From positions 11,320,095-11,384,094 of the forward strand of contig CP099842.1 in the NCBI GenBank assembly GCA_030062745.1: a stretch of DNA of 64,000 nucleotides, written 5' to 3'. The translations under genes and the position numbers were made by a program. The DNA comes from Capitulum mitella (taxonomy: Eukaryota > Arthropoda > Thecostraca > Pollicipedomorpha > Pollicipedidae). Below, in pieces: positions 24,781-36,150 of this stretch (positions within the stretch are counted from its first letter, which is position 1; every line of letters begins with the position of its first letter). The notes beneath the pieces were generated by a model. It saw only the letters and a program-made list of their open reading frames with translations. It did no database searches and was not told the origin of the DNA.

Positions 24781-25924
24781 GAGTCACAAGAAGCGAGCTC
24801 CCAACCGACCATCACTCGGGTGACAGACAGTGGTTTGCTGCCTGACCACCTGACTGCAGACGGGAGCCGAGGAGTCGATTGGCTGGCTGCCCAGACGTTA
24901 GTATGTAGGCCCGGTGCGTCTGCGCAGTCACGGCAAACGCTCGTCGATGTATTGCCCCTAAGGGCCAAAACTACCATCGAAAATCAATGGCGATCATAGC
25001 ATGAAGATGGATGCGGTCATCATCACAACTGATAGGGCAGTTGATCCCATCAGCACGGCCAGCTGGGAGGCCATGGCTGTCTTCCACGACAGATAAGATT
25101 ACTGTTCTGATTAATAAGCATAACTGCATACCGTCTGCTGGCCATAACAGCTATCTGTTGCGACCAAATTGCGATCAAAGCAATTCTGCTCAGGGTAAAG
25201 ATCGCGGTCATAAGCCGGCGCAACAACCAAAACTCGCATGATCAACCGCAAAAGTGTACAAGACAGGATGCTTCTCGTAATCTCAGGAGCGGCTCACTGA
25301 AGACAGATAATCGTGCTGTTCAAATGTTGACAGACTGTTGGGGGCTTGGGTGATTTTCCGTCGAGGCGTTGTCATTTCATCCTGATTTCGGATCTGCCAC
25401 TATCGTTACCTTTTTCTCGTGCGCAATGGAAACGACGAAAATCGGGAAATCCCTTTGAATTTTTGTTTGCTGGACTTCATTCCAAGACGCTGATGATGCA
25501 AAACACACGTCGGACGCGTAAATACGTCATGGCTTTCTGGTTGTTCTCTGTGAAAGTCATGATGCCCTTCTGCAGAAAATTGCTGAAAATAAAAATAGCA
25601 TTTTTCGCCAGCTAATCGTAGCACATAAGTGCAATGTGCTTCCCAGAAAAGAGAGCACAAGTTCCTCGACAATGATCATTCAGGCCTCTCCGCGAATGGA
25701 ACCTGAGACGCACGGGACACGGAGCCGAAACGCAGTGATGAGCAGAGCTGCGCGGTGGAGACCAGCCTGACGCAGGCTGGACGGTAGCTGCCCGAGTCGG
25801 CTGATCTCTGCCCTCCTGCTATCAGGGCTCCACGCCGCCACCTACCCGTCGCTGGGCTCGGCGACGTCCTACCACTCTGCGGCACTGGACCAAACGCTGC
25901 CACGCTGATGTTCATGCACCTGTA

Positions 25925-26100
25925 CTCGTGCCTGCCCCGGCCCTTATCCCAGGCTAGTCCCGGCCTTTGTCCCTGTGCCTGTCACGTTGCCTATCCCGGC
26001 GCCAGTCCCCGTGCCTGTCCCTGTGAGTTTCCAAGCTCTTATCCCGGTGCCAGCCCCTATGCCAGTCTAGGTGTTTGTCTCTGTGCCAGTTCCGGCATCT
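25925..26100 (+). repeat. Degenerate GTCCCTGTGCCT hexamer minisatellite
   Basis: Irregular six- and twelve-base units (GTGCCTGTC, TATCCCGG, GCCAGTCCC) run for about 175 bp. Translation gives Pro-Val-type repeats, but no start, splice site or conserved context supports coding. Confidence 0.6.
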
Positions 26101-26149
26101 GTCCCGCCGTTTTCCTTCCGCCAGTACCAGGCTGAGTTCCGTCTCGGTA

Positions 26150-26720
26150 TGCGGTACGCACAGAGCCGGACCGGGCCACGCGGCCGCGCTGTGCCGGGCC
26201 CGCCGGCGGCGCGGGCCGGGAATCGGGCCAGAGAGGGCCGGACCAGCCGCCAGGCCGGGCCGGGCCGGGCCGGGCCGCGCCCGATAACGACCGGATCCCG
26301 CACAAACAAACCCGGCCGGCCGGCCGGCCCGGCCCGCTTCTGCGGCAGCCGCCGCGCCTGGCCGGTTCTGGCCACAGGCCGGTCTGCAGGCTTCGCCCGA
26401 GACGGGCGGCTGTGCTGCCGTACCCACCGCCCCGGCCCGGCCGGTAGCCGAGCTCAGGCGCACCAGCCCGGCCAGCGGCCGCGCTCAGACGTACCAGCCC
26501 GGCCAGCGGCCGTACTGAGACGTACCAGCCCGACCAGCAGCCGTGTTCAGACCCCTCTGCGACATGGCCAGCAGCCGTACTCTGCCGCTCGGGCGCGGCC
26601 AGCAGCCATACTCAATCTTCCCAGCACGACCAGCAGCCATCCTCCGCCGCTCGGGCGTGGCCAGCAGTCGTACTCTGACGTCCAATCCCCGTCCAGCCGG
26701 CACCTGCTGACCCCGCCGTC
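26150..26720. other. GC-rich island with GGCCGGGCC runs
   Basis: Dense GGCCGGGCC and CGGCCGG runs, especially 26160-26420, pass into the minisatellite at 26440-26690. No supported coding content. Confidence 0.45.
26440..26690 (+). repeat. GCCAGCAGCCGTACT minisatellite, about 31-bp unit
   Basis: About seven to eight units of roughly CCAGCCCGGCCAGCGGCCGT ACTGAGACGTA, each ending in a variant of GCCGTACT. Units alternate CGGCCAGCGG and CGACCAGCAG versions, so the array has drifted. Confidence 0.7.
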
Positions 26721-27218
26721 CCTCCGCCCGGCCGGCCGCCGATCGGGCGGTCGCGTAGCTCGCCGATGACTGGCCGTTTTTCGAGCCGCAGTATCTGTGC
26801 ACCTCGAGGGGCGATGGCCACAGATACGGGCGCCGCGGACGCCTGATGGCTCGCCATGGGCGATGAACGGGACCGGTTTTGACTCGGTGAGCAGTGACGG
26901 AGAAACGCCGGCGAAAGGAAGCCACCGCGCACTGAGCTACTGAGGGGGCCGGCCAAATCTGACTGACATACGTGAGGAAACAGACAAAGTTACGTCGCCG
27001 GAGCAGAGCTCATGTACACACATTCATATGTATACGCCTCAAACGTCCATGTTATTGTGCGTATTTATATGCGGCATGATTAATGGAGTTCAGCACTTAG
27101 ATCAGGAATCCATCACCGTGGCCTACATCAGCGTATTGGCCACCGCCGAGGGCCACACAAGGCGAGGAAGCGGGCCATTCGCATTCTCTCTGTGTTGTTC
27201 AAGGCAAGCAACCACCTT

Positions 27219-27262
27219 TCCCTCCCTCCCTCCCTCTCCCTCTCTCTCTTTCTCTCTCTCAC
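27219..27262 (+). repeat. Pyrimidine-rich (TCCC)n/(TC)n run
   Basis: TCCCTCCCTCCC passes into TCTCTCTTTCTCTCTCTC. A short simple repeat. Confidence 0.85.
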
Positions 27263-28169
27263 ACTACACGCTATCCGCGATGAAATACTCGGGTTGACAA
27301 AAAAAATCGGCAGGTTTGACACACTTAACCCAACAAACATCCTTGTTTTATGTCGAGAGTATAGCACTGGAACGAGTTTAAATGCAAAAACGTTTGTCTA
27401 TTTGAAGCAAGATATTTCCGTGAGAGCACTTGATGTGGTATGCGCCAGTTTTCGAACCTAGACTATTACGAACCTTGCACATACACGATCAAATCTCGAA
27501 GGGTGCGTGAGTCCAACAATTTGGAATGAAAGGTCTCAAAGCAGCTCTATTCGGCCGTCAACAAACGCCTTCAGTGGTTGTAGGAATACACAGCTTATGT
27601 GATGGAAGAGTAAAACCGATCTGTGTACTCAAGCACAATTAATAAAAACAAAAAGAAACGTACAAGAAAAGGTTTCGGTGTACATCTTCGAAGCAGGATC
27701 ACTAGCCCAAAAATAGACACAAGAATGAACTGAAAAAGAATTCGCCATTCATGACGAGCTTAGATAAAACTGAAGGCAAGAAACGGCCAGTCCCGTTTCA
27801 TGATCGAGACCACTTTTGTCTGATGTAGATAATTTTTCCGAGGCATTTGCTTTTAAACGTTAGACTCTCTGGTTTCATTCTAAGAGCGTCTTTCTAACAA
27901 GTGTGCCCGAATATCTTTGCAAAGAAACACGCTTAACGTTCATTATGTCATCCATCTTCACTGACCTTCAAAGTGAGTCCGAAAAAAAAACGGGAAAAGA
28001 CCCTGACAGCTCTTGAAGAGACCGGAGTGTCACGCAATCGCCGTCCACTCCACCTCGGTCTTCCCACAACTATCGCCGTCCAAACACGGCCCAGTTTATC
28101 GGCCAGGAATTCCGCAGCCTGAACATTTCAGCGCCACCGACGGCGGCTCCCCGGCGCGACGAGGCACGT

Positions 28170-28510
28170 CGGCTTTGTTATTGCAGCGCGTGCAACATCG
28201 CAGGCCGATCGAAGAGCTGGCGCCGGCCGGGCGTGGCGGCCGGGCGGGGCGCGGCCGGCGCCCGGCGCCGCCGCCCGCCGCACGGTGGGGAGACGGTCCG
28301 GCCTCTCCTCTCAGGCGGCGGTGACGCCCGGGGGTCGGGTCGGCGCCGGCGGCGGGCCGGGCCGGGCCGGGTCGGCCGCGGACCCGGCGACTTCTGACAT
28401 TCAGCGCTGCTGATCAATACCGCCGGGCCGGCCGGGTGGTAGGAGGAAGCCGCCCACCGTCGGCCGCCTCCGCCCACCGCCCGCCGCGCGGAGCGCCGTC
28501 TGGAGGCCCT
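28170..28510. other. GC-rich island in intron 1
   Basis: Dense GGCCGGGC and CGCCG words with no supported coding content. Confidence 0.45.
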
Positions 28511-28551
28511 CAGACGCGGGAGGTATTATGGCTCCCAGCCTCCGAAGACCA

Positions 28552-28790
28552 GAGCGTCCACAGACGTGGACTGTGGACCCTCAGGCGTCGGCGTCAACGG
28601 ACGCTCCCATGAGGACAGCTCACCCTGAGATGAGAATTTGGACACCCAGAAGCAGACGTGGGCCGATGTTAACGATATGTGAACTAAGGATATTCTGATC
28701 CTCAGACATGGACGCGGTCCGAGGACCCTCATGTGTGGACTGAGAACCCTCAGACGTGCACGTTGACTGAGGGCCCTCAGACGTGATCGG
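28552..28790 (+). repeat. Degenerate GACCCTCAGACGTG minisatellite
   Basis: Units around GGACTGAGAACCCTCAGACG recur, with about six recognisable CCTCAGACGTG-like cores at uneven 25-45 bp spacing. The array is most regular at 28700-28780. Confidence 0.6.
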
Positions 28791-30589
28791 TCCGACTGGG
28801 GCGGCTCGAGATTCTGACGGCAGGACGGTCCTATGCTCTGAAAAAGACAACTGCTTGATGATCTAAGACTGCGGAGGTGGTGAAGAGGTGCAACAAAGGA
28901 AAGCCGCTCGGAAATCGTAAAAAAATAATAATAATTCAAAGATGTTACCTTTCTTGGACCTCCTAAGAATAACAGAAGGTGGTGAGACCTACGGACAATC
29001 AAATTATGTATGTGACTAAGTGACTGGATACTGTTCCTTCTCTCAACGAGCCGACATTTTGAAGTCAAGCCAATGCATGCCGAAATTGCACGCCGGAAGG
29101 CCAGGGTTTAAAGTAAATGGATAAAAAAGCTCTTCTCTCATATCATGTACGCATAAAAAATGGTAGTCCACAAATGGAAATCCAGTAAGCGTGGCATATC
29201 ATCGAATGGGCCTTACTGACCCAGGGTATCACCGCTGTCCAGGGCGGCTAGAGCAAATAAACGGACGAGTCTTAACGTTGCTGGAAGGCCTGTCACCGGA
29301 CGGTTTTACTCACCCTCCTCAAAAATAACCACTGCACCCACCAGACACAGAGATTAATGAGAGACATGCATCCTTCAAATCATATCAAACCCCACGATGG
29401 ACATATATTTTCATTTTTTCTTTGATACCAATCAGCAAAGAAAAGTAGTAGTCATTGTTGTGGCGCGAAATGGCTTGTTGTGTACCATATCAGACACGCG
29501 AGTGGAAAGAAAATTTTGAAATGCTTCAGTTTTCCAATAAAGAACAGGCGTAAATATGCCAGGCGGGAATCGCCGACACCAGAGAATGATAGCGTCTTTC
29601 TTGGTGATAATATAACACGGCCCTTGTACTCGTGAATACTTGGAAAAACAACGAACAGTGAGTTTTTGTAAATTCGGACAATTAATAAATACAAGAACAC
29701 ATTAAGATTTAATTCCGAAGCCGTTGCATAACGCAGGCAGGATCATGTTATCTACTACAACGCTTATAAAAAAAATAAGTAAGCCCAAAATAACGGAGAA
29801 AAGGTGTCAAAATCTACGATATAAAGGGCATTTGATGTTATCAAAACAAATGCTTACCAGGACAAAAAATTGTGGTCATTAATGCCGTCCTAACAGTTGT
29901 GCGCGAAAATTGTGAAGCGCCCTACCACCAGACCTCGTTATTCAGGGAGTTCGTGTTGCGTTAATACCTCCCAGTAATCTGCACCGAGTAATAAGATAAT
30001 ATGAATACCCAGGTGGCCGTTAAATGGCGGGAAGTGCCCAGGCTTTGACAAATCAATACAAGCTAACAGCAAGTCCCACCAGTAAAATCCAAGCCCCGAA
30101 AGCCAGGGAGAAAATAGTTTGAGCCTGCGAGCTCATAAACGTTACGACCCTTCATCTGGCAAGTTTATGCATTTAAAACTTCATCGGTTCTCTTAATTTG
30201 CATGGCGCGAGGTGCACGTTTCCGCATTTAGTTAAGATCAGGTTTTAGCTGTCAAAGTCAAGGCACGGGTTAAACAAACTTGCCAAGTGCTTAATCCGAC
30301 ATGCATTGCTGAACTTATAGTGGATAAAAACGATCAGCCACGCGTGGACCATTTAACTCAACTAAACTCGATAGCCCTCCTTCCAAACATCTACCTGACG
30401 TCTCCAAAAAAGGAATACGTGGCATCAAGCAAACTTTGGCTGCTAGCCCATATCACTAGTTTACTGAGCTCCCAGAAGTTGAATGCAATCAAGGAATAAG
30501 GCTATACTCCGATCACTGACTTCGGTGTCTCGCTTTGCAGACTGATGAAGACCCTGACGTGATCCCCGTTACCGCTTGTGAAGCGACAG

Positions 30590-30900
30590 TCCTCACGGCC
30601 CACTGTCGCGATTAACGCAGTCAGCCCCGCCGTTTCGGGCCGTTTGATGCGTGCAGTCCGGGCAGCCCGGGCTGTGAGCGGGCTGCCCGAACTGCACGCT
30701 CACGTGCGCCGACAGTGGCCGCGTTTCGAGGCGCGGCGCCGCTGCCGCCAGCGGTAGGTCCGGTCTGACGCCGGAGCGCCTCTGGAGTCGGGCCGCCCCG
30801 GCCGCCGCTAATGAAGCCGCACGCCGGCGCAGCAGCCGCCGGAGACGATGCCGAGCCGACAAACTGCCTCCGTCAGCGGCCCGAGCCAGCTTCACAGCGG
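30590..30900. other. GC-rich island in intron 1
   Basis: Dense GCCGC/CGGC content with a 100-codon minus frame lacking splice context. Not called as coding. Confidence 0.45.
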
Positions 30901-31630
30901 CGCTTCAGCGGCCAACTTTGTCGATAATCCGCGCACCACAGAGCCGCAACGGGGTCCGGGTGGGTTTTATTCATCCACTAGGACGGAACAGAGTTAACGC
31001 ACGGGAAACTCCGAGGAATGCTAGTCACCCCGTATGGACCAGTGACAGAGTTATAATGGACGCGCGTGCATGTCTTTGCATTTCACCATCAATCCTGCGA
31101 ATAGTTTAAAAAGGCGTAAAAACTGTACTTTCAGATATTTCCATCTTCGTTTCTAGCATTTTTTATTGTTTTGAAACGAAGCAAATCAGAGATTATCGGG
31201 CAACATCCAAGTTTTGATGAGATCATTAAAGCTACATAACAATCAAATGTTCCCTTCAATTTGACTGAAACATTAAATGATTGTTGTTAACACGCGCACT
31301 GGAAGGGGGGTCTTTTTCTGCCCCCACCTCTTTTCCTTGAAAATCTCGAGAACGGAAACGCAGCTGGTTACTGTTACCTTGTGACATTTATGGCATTTGA
31401 ATAACTCGTCGACTCACGTAAAAAGATCGGAAATCGGGCGGACGTTTTTGAAGTTCCAAGCATGTGAAGTCAAGTAAATATAACGAAAATAATGGTTGTC
31501 GTTTTAAATGAGAATTTTGTAAAATGATTCGCGTTCTACCTAAGATTACCATCTGAACGCAATAAGGTGACATCATTCGGGCATAAGTGATGGACGTACC
31601 AAGGCCAAAACCAGGGTCATTAAGGGCCAA

Positions 31631-32220
31631 GGTCATCAAAGGTCAAGGTCAGCCAGCTTGTGCTCTGGTCCAAATTTACTTTGCAACATGTCGGTTTATA
31701 TGAAAAAGCATTCAAAAACCTTAATTAAAACACGTGTGCGCACACTGATACGTTTACATATACCAGGATAAGTGAAGGTCAAGGTCATCAAAGTCAAGGT
31801 CAAATATTTTGTGATCTGGTCCAGATTTGCTTTGCGACATGTCGACTTGTATGAAATATGCATTCAAAGACCCTAATAAAAATACGTGTGAGCACACTCA
31901 TACGCTTACATATACCAGGGTCAGTGCAGGTCAAGGTGATGAAAAGTCAAAGTCAACCATTTTGTGATCTGGTCTAGGTTTGCCTTTGCAATATGTCCAT
32001 CTGTATGAAATACGCATTCCAAAGATCCTAATAAAAACACCTGTGTGCACACGGATATGCAAAGTTATACCACGGTCAGTGCAGGTCAAGGTCATGAAAG
32101 GTCAAGGGTATCTATTTTGGGGCCTGGTCCAAATTTGCTTTGCAGTATGTCGACCTGTATGAAATATACATCCAAAGACCCTACTAAAAATACTTTTGGT
32201 ACATTGATACTCATATGTAC
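31631..32220 (+). repeat. Tandem array, four ~152-bp units with AGGTCAAGGTCA cores
   Basis: Unit starts are near 31631, 31783, 31935 and 32090. Each unit contains GGTCAAGGTCAT or a close variant, then GTGATCTGGTCCA, TTTGCTTTGC, TGTATGAAATA and CCTAATAAAAA. Adjacent units differ at scattered positions, so the array is not very recent. The same unit occurs in reverse orientation at 42840-43160 and 44380-44510. Confidence 0.85.
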
Positions 32221-32239
32221 AAACAGATATAGATATAGA

Positions 32240-32330
32240 TACATGCATATATATATATACATATATATATGTTAAAAACGTTATATATATATATACCATA
32301 TAACGTTATGTTATATATAACGTTAAAACG

Positions 32331-32378
<48 letters not shown>

Positions 32379-32380
32379 CA
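32240..32380 (+). repeat. (TA)n microsatellite cluster
   Basis: Three AT-dinucleotide runs separated by ACGTT words, the longest at about 32330-32377. Confidence 0.92.
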
Positions 32381-35300
32381 TTTTACATCACTTAAACCGT
32401 GTAACTGGGTCCATTAGAACGAAACAGTTTTGGCGCAGACAGTTGACATAAAACTTACTTTGGGTAAAAATCTTCATCCAAGGTCAATGACCTCGTTTCA
32501 CTCCTTTTCACCTTGCGGAGGATTAGCGGAACGTTGGAAGTGATCAAACGTACCGATGTTGGCTACCTTCGCTGAAAATACGTCAAAAGATGCGTGTAGC
32601 GCCCTTATTTATACTCAAGCTATCCCGTGTTACTCGAAATCTGATCTGCAACAGATGAAAAGTGACGCCAAAGATCATTGACCTGACATGACCTCGACCC
32701 AACATCCTCAGTCAAGACGCCAAATGAATGGATTAATTGAATCGTATTCCACGTTTTAATCCTCAAACAAACACCCCTTCCCCCTTTCTTTCGAAAAGTC
32801 TTATGAAATAGCCTGTACGAGCTGAGAAAGCGTCCAAAGTTGGGCTTTTTGACCCCATTTGACGTTGAAGATATTGACCTAGGGCCATGAAAACTGCACG
32901 CAATGTAAATCTTTATGGCCCCACCCTGTTCATAAAATTCCATGTTTCTAGCCCTTTCCGTTTCCAAAATCGGATGGGGTACCTTTTTGCCCCACCCTTC
33001 CAGTGCGCGTTAGAGCGAAAACCCCTTCCACTGCGCGTGTTAAAGCTAAAGATGGGTGCCCTCGCGTAAAAGATCTGACAACTCGGTTTCGCCGTGGAAC
33101 ACTAGGCAAGACGGGTTTGCAAACATTTAAAGACGAATGTCAAAATCTGTGCCAACTCCGTGACGTACCGAAGGAGTGGAGGTGGACAGGCAATTTCAAT
33201 TAGTGTCGCTCCTATTGGTCGTATCCTAGCCACGGCTTCCATGTTTGCGGAGTGTGGTGAAGGTCTGCTACCTACATGAGAAATACTACGAACAAATGAC
33301 TTGCGTGCTACACTTAAATAAAGTACACTGGTTGGAAAAATAAATGTTAATGCATGTAAATCCGTTGATGGATTTAACCAAAAAAGGTGACTCCTGAATG
33401 TTAATAGCTGGTGTCCTGAACTTACAAAACTGGTAATTGTTGGCAATGAATAAATAACTAAAACATAAACCAATAAAATCGCCGCATGTCCTTTTGTTTT
33501 AAAAATCCTATTTCACAAACAAAGTGATCCATTTAGTGTTTAATCCAAAGGAATAATGACTGTTGTGTGAACAGTCGTTTTTTGAGCGTTTCATTTGCGC
33601 CATTAAACAGCCTTGGCAGCAATGAGCCAAACACTCGGAAACGCAGGGAAAAGGCTGCCAGCAGTGGTAACCTCCGATCGCTGACGACACATAACAGGCC
33701 TCTGGCACGCAGTCTCTCCCCTCCCCCATCCTCCTGCCCGATCCCCCGCCCGCACGCAGGCCCGTCGGCCAGTCAGAGCTGACGCAATCCTGTATCGCAA
33801 CCGCCGGACAGGGATCGGTACGAGGGGGAGACGTCAGCACGAGGGGCACCTATCAGCGTCCCCCCCCCCCGCCCTCCCCATGGCACATACACGGCCTCCC
33901 TCCAGTTGTTCAGCATGCAGACAGGCCAGGGGGCCGAGGCTGACGCAACACCAGGAACGCACCAGGCGCGGACAGCCCCAGCGTAAGTGAAGCGCCGTCA
34001 ACTGTCCGTTCGACCTTTGAGACCCCCTTGATGGCATGCAGGCATCGCCCCCACCTGCGCTACACGCAGCCACGCCGGCAGGTACCGGCTGGGGCTGACG
34101 CAACCGAGCGCCGCCGCCAGGTGTCGCCGGCGCCGGGTGCACGTGACGGCCGTTGTCAGCTGATTGCTCAGCTGACGGTGGACCTCGTGGTCCACCCGGC
34201 GCCGGGGGCGGGCCGCCGGTGATCGATACTCTAATCTCACAGGCCGACAGTGGCCAGAAATTTGACTTCAACGACTGCCGGTTTAATTTTAAAGGGCACA
34301 GGACATTGCCTGTGGCCCTGGTTTTTTTAAGGCAGGCAGTTGGTGAAGCATGGACAATCATTTCCAACCAAGGATTGAGGCCTTGAGCAATTATTGGTGT
34401 TGCCAGCGTCTCATAAGTTTTTTCTTTCCACACATCACCGTGAGCCCAATGGCAAATTTTGGAATTATATGTTGCGTTGGCAGCATCAGCAATACCGGAA
34501 ATTCCGCCCATGTTTCCCTGAGTCTGCTGCACACTGCACCGTTGCTCACTGTACACCTTTCTGTTCTCGAAAAGGGTTTATCGAGTTCCAACGAAAGCCC
34601 TTTTCATGATATTTTCGCAGCAGCGAAACACAAATGATTGAACATTTTCTTAGTAGAGATGGAAAGTCGCGGCTTAAGAGTGGCCGACGTTCTTTGGAAT
34701 TTCGGGAGATTGGTGGAAATGCTGCAAGTGGTGGAATGGACTCGTTAACTTTTGCAGGGTGGGAAATGGACTTATTTTCCGCATGTTAAACTGCACACTT
34801 TGCGTTTCAGCGGTAAACAAAGGGCACCTTTTAGCATCTCTAATATTAATGGGCGAAGAAATAGTAAGACCCATACGAATTTTCACACAACATTGTCAAT
34901 AACATGGTACTTTCCATAACAAGACAAGCATGTCTGCCCAGTACGAAACAAAATAAAAGATCGACACTAAAAGAATAACCAGCCTTCGAGATTACGATCT
35001 CCACTAGAAAACAGAACACTGAGGTGACCTGGATAGGACGTGCGGTAGGTACCAAACCTTTTGAAAAGGGCATCACAGGGATTTTTTTGTCAGTTGAAGT
35101 GCCTAGAAATAATGCAGTAATATTTCTCTTAATCTTGCAATCTCCTGATAATATCTCTTTAATGTTCAAAAGACAATCATCCGATCTCTCTTCTGTATTC
35201 AGGTCCGTCCGTATTGAAGCAAGTATAATCTTCGTTATTGGTCTCGCCCGTGATAAGACATCACAATCCAGCCTGAACTGAAAACCACACAAGTGTAACT

Positions 35301-35626
35301 AAAATTTAGCAATATGGGGCTACCTACATCTATCCCGTAAGCATTGGATATGAACGAATGAACGTGCTTCCGGAAGGAAACTACGCTGATATTCCGCTTA
35401 ATACTTTTAACAAACGTATCAGTCGTGTTTGGTTCGAGGTTCACTAAAGGTGGCGTTTCAGGGCGCGATCACAAAAAGTGGTTTCTTTCTGGATAATCTA
35501 AATAAATACTACCATGCCTTAAATAAAATAATTTGCTCACTGAGGCCCCATTAACCCATACCCAACCTATGATCACTCATACAAGATAAAATTTCTGAAG
35601 CCGTCGGGCCGGCATATTTGACTCAC

Positions 35627-35675
35627 CGAGTGAGAGCTTCCTCCAGCGCGGACGCTTCTTGGTCTTCTTCCCCAT
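35627..35675 (-). CDS. Coding exon 1 with start codon of an unrecognised protein gene
   Basis: On the minus strand ATG at 35675-35673 sits in a good context (A at -3, G at +4) and opens 16 codons plus one base before the donor CTCG|GTGAGTCA. The peptide is MGKKTKKRPRWRKLSL, very basic, and the trailing G joins exon 2 to give Glu, in frame through all later exons. A three-codon upstream ORF ends 4 nt before the ATG. The frame upstream of this ATG stays open through the GC-rich leader but has no ATG in the part I read, so this is the most likely start. The Lys/Arg-rich start could bind nucleic acid or act as a nuclear signal, but that is only a composition guess. No signal peptide is present. 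Confidence 0.7.
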
Positions 35676-35679
35676 GTTG

Positions 35680-35691
35680 TCACGCCACCAT
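35680..35691 (-). promoter_or_regulatory. Three-codon upstream ORF before the exon 1 start
   Basis: On the minus strand ATG-GTG-GCG-TGA ends 4 nt before the main ATG. The upstream ATG has G at -3 and G at +4, so scanning ribosomes should use it, and a minimal uORF so close to the main start would tend to lower translation. It matters only if the mRNA 5' end lies upstream of 35691. Confidence 0.4.
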
Positions 35692-36150
35692 GACTGGGTC
35701 ACACGCGGCGGCGGCAGCGGCGGGAGCGCGGCTCGGCCCGCTCGGACGGCGGCGGTGCTCCTCCACTTCTGAGGGCGGCCCGGCGCGCGCCGCCGCCTCC
35801 CTGCCGGCCGGCCGGCCGCACATGTGACCGCCGCGCCGCCTAAACTTAGCGCAGCGCCGGCCGCCCGGTGCCGGCGGCCCGCGACGCCCGGCCCCGGACC
35901 GCTCCTATTGATTGACGAGCGGGCCGATATGAAAGGATAGCGCTGATGAGCGCTCGGCTCGGGGAGTAGCGATGGGCGGCTCCGGTCGCCGGCGTGGGCG
36001 TCGATCGCGGCGGCGGCCGGCGGCGCGGTTCCGCGCGGCCGGGGCGCGCCAGAGTACTCCGAATCCTCTCAGGAAGGTCACGGGCGCATAGTAGAGTTGC
36101 ATCAGGCGGCGGCGCCGCTGATGGCGAAACAGTGCCGTAACGTCTCATGC
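35692..36150 (-). promoter_or_regulatory. CpG-rich 5' region of the minus-strand gene
   Basis: GC- and CpG-dense sequence lies immediately upstream of exon 1 on the minus strand, consistent with a CpG-type promoter and 5' UTR. I see no convincing TATA box. Because similar islands occur throughout the introns, composition alone is weak evidence. Confidence 0.35.

Larger units (their letters stand above)
31287..33043 (+). mobile_element. TTAA-flanked 1.75 kb element with internal tandem array, copy A
   Basis: TTAA lies at 31287-31290 and 33040-33043. The left end reads CACGCGCACTGGAAGGGG inward, and the right end, on the minus strand, reads CACGCGCAGTGGAAGGGG. About 20 bp inside the right end a second end-like copy (CGCGCACTGGAAGGGTGGGG) lies in the same direction, so that terminus is duplicated. 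The interior holds four roughly 152-bp units (31631-32220), TA microsatellites (32240-32380) and a right arm with TCATTGACCT words. No transposase frame is present. A second copy in inverted orientation, itself interrupted, lies at 42105-44720 and shows the same double end. I do not recognise the family. The TTAA target suggests a piggyBac-like or other TTAA-specific transposase, but the CACGCGCA end is not the usual CCC start. Confidence 0.78.
17890..35626 (-). other. Intron 1 (17.7 kb) of the minus-strand gene
   Basis: The largest intron. It holds GC-rich islands at about 18400-18700, 19490-20130, 20690-21060, 23930-24440, 26150-26720, 28170-28510, 30590-30900 and 34040-34220. It also holds a short divergent MITE (21354-22033), several minisatellites (24440-24780, 25925-26100, 26440-26690, 28552-28790), a pyrimidine-rich block (27219-27262) and a 1.75 kb TTAA-flanked element (31287-33043). 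The remaining stretches (for example 22040-23570, 29100-30560, 33060-34030 and 34230-35600) show nothing I can name. Extra phase-1 exons cannot be excluded, but none with two good splice sites stood out. Confidence 0.55.

Noticed and set aside
25908..26135. Pro-Val repeat protein
   Set aside because: It is a degenerate hexamer minisatellite with no start, splice or conservation evidence.
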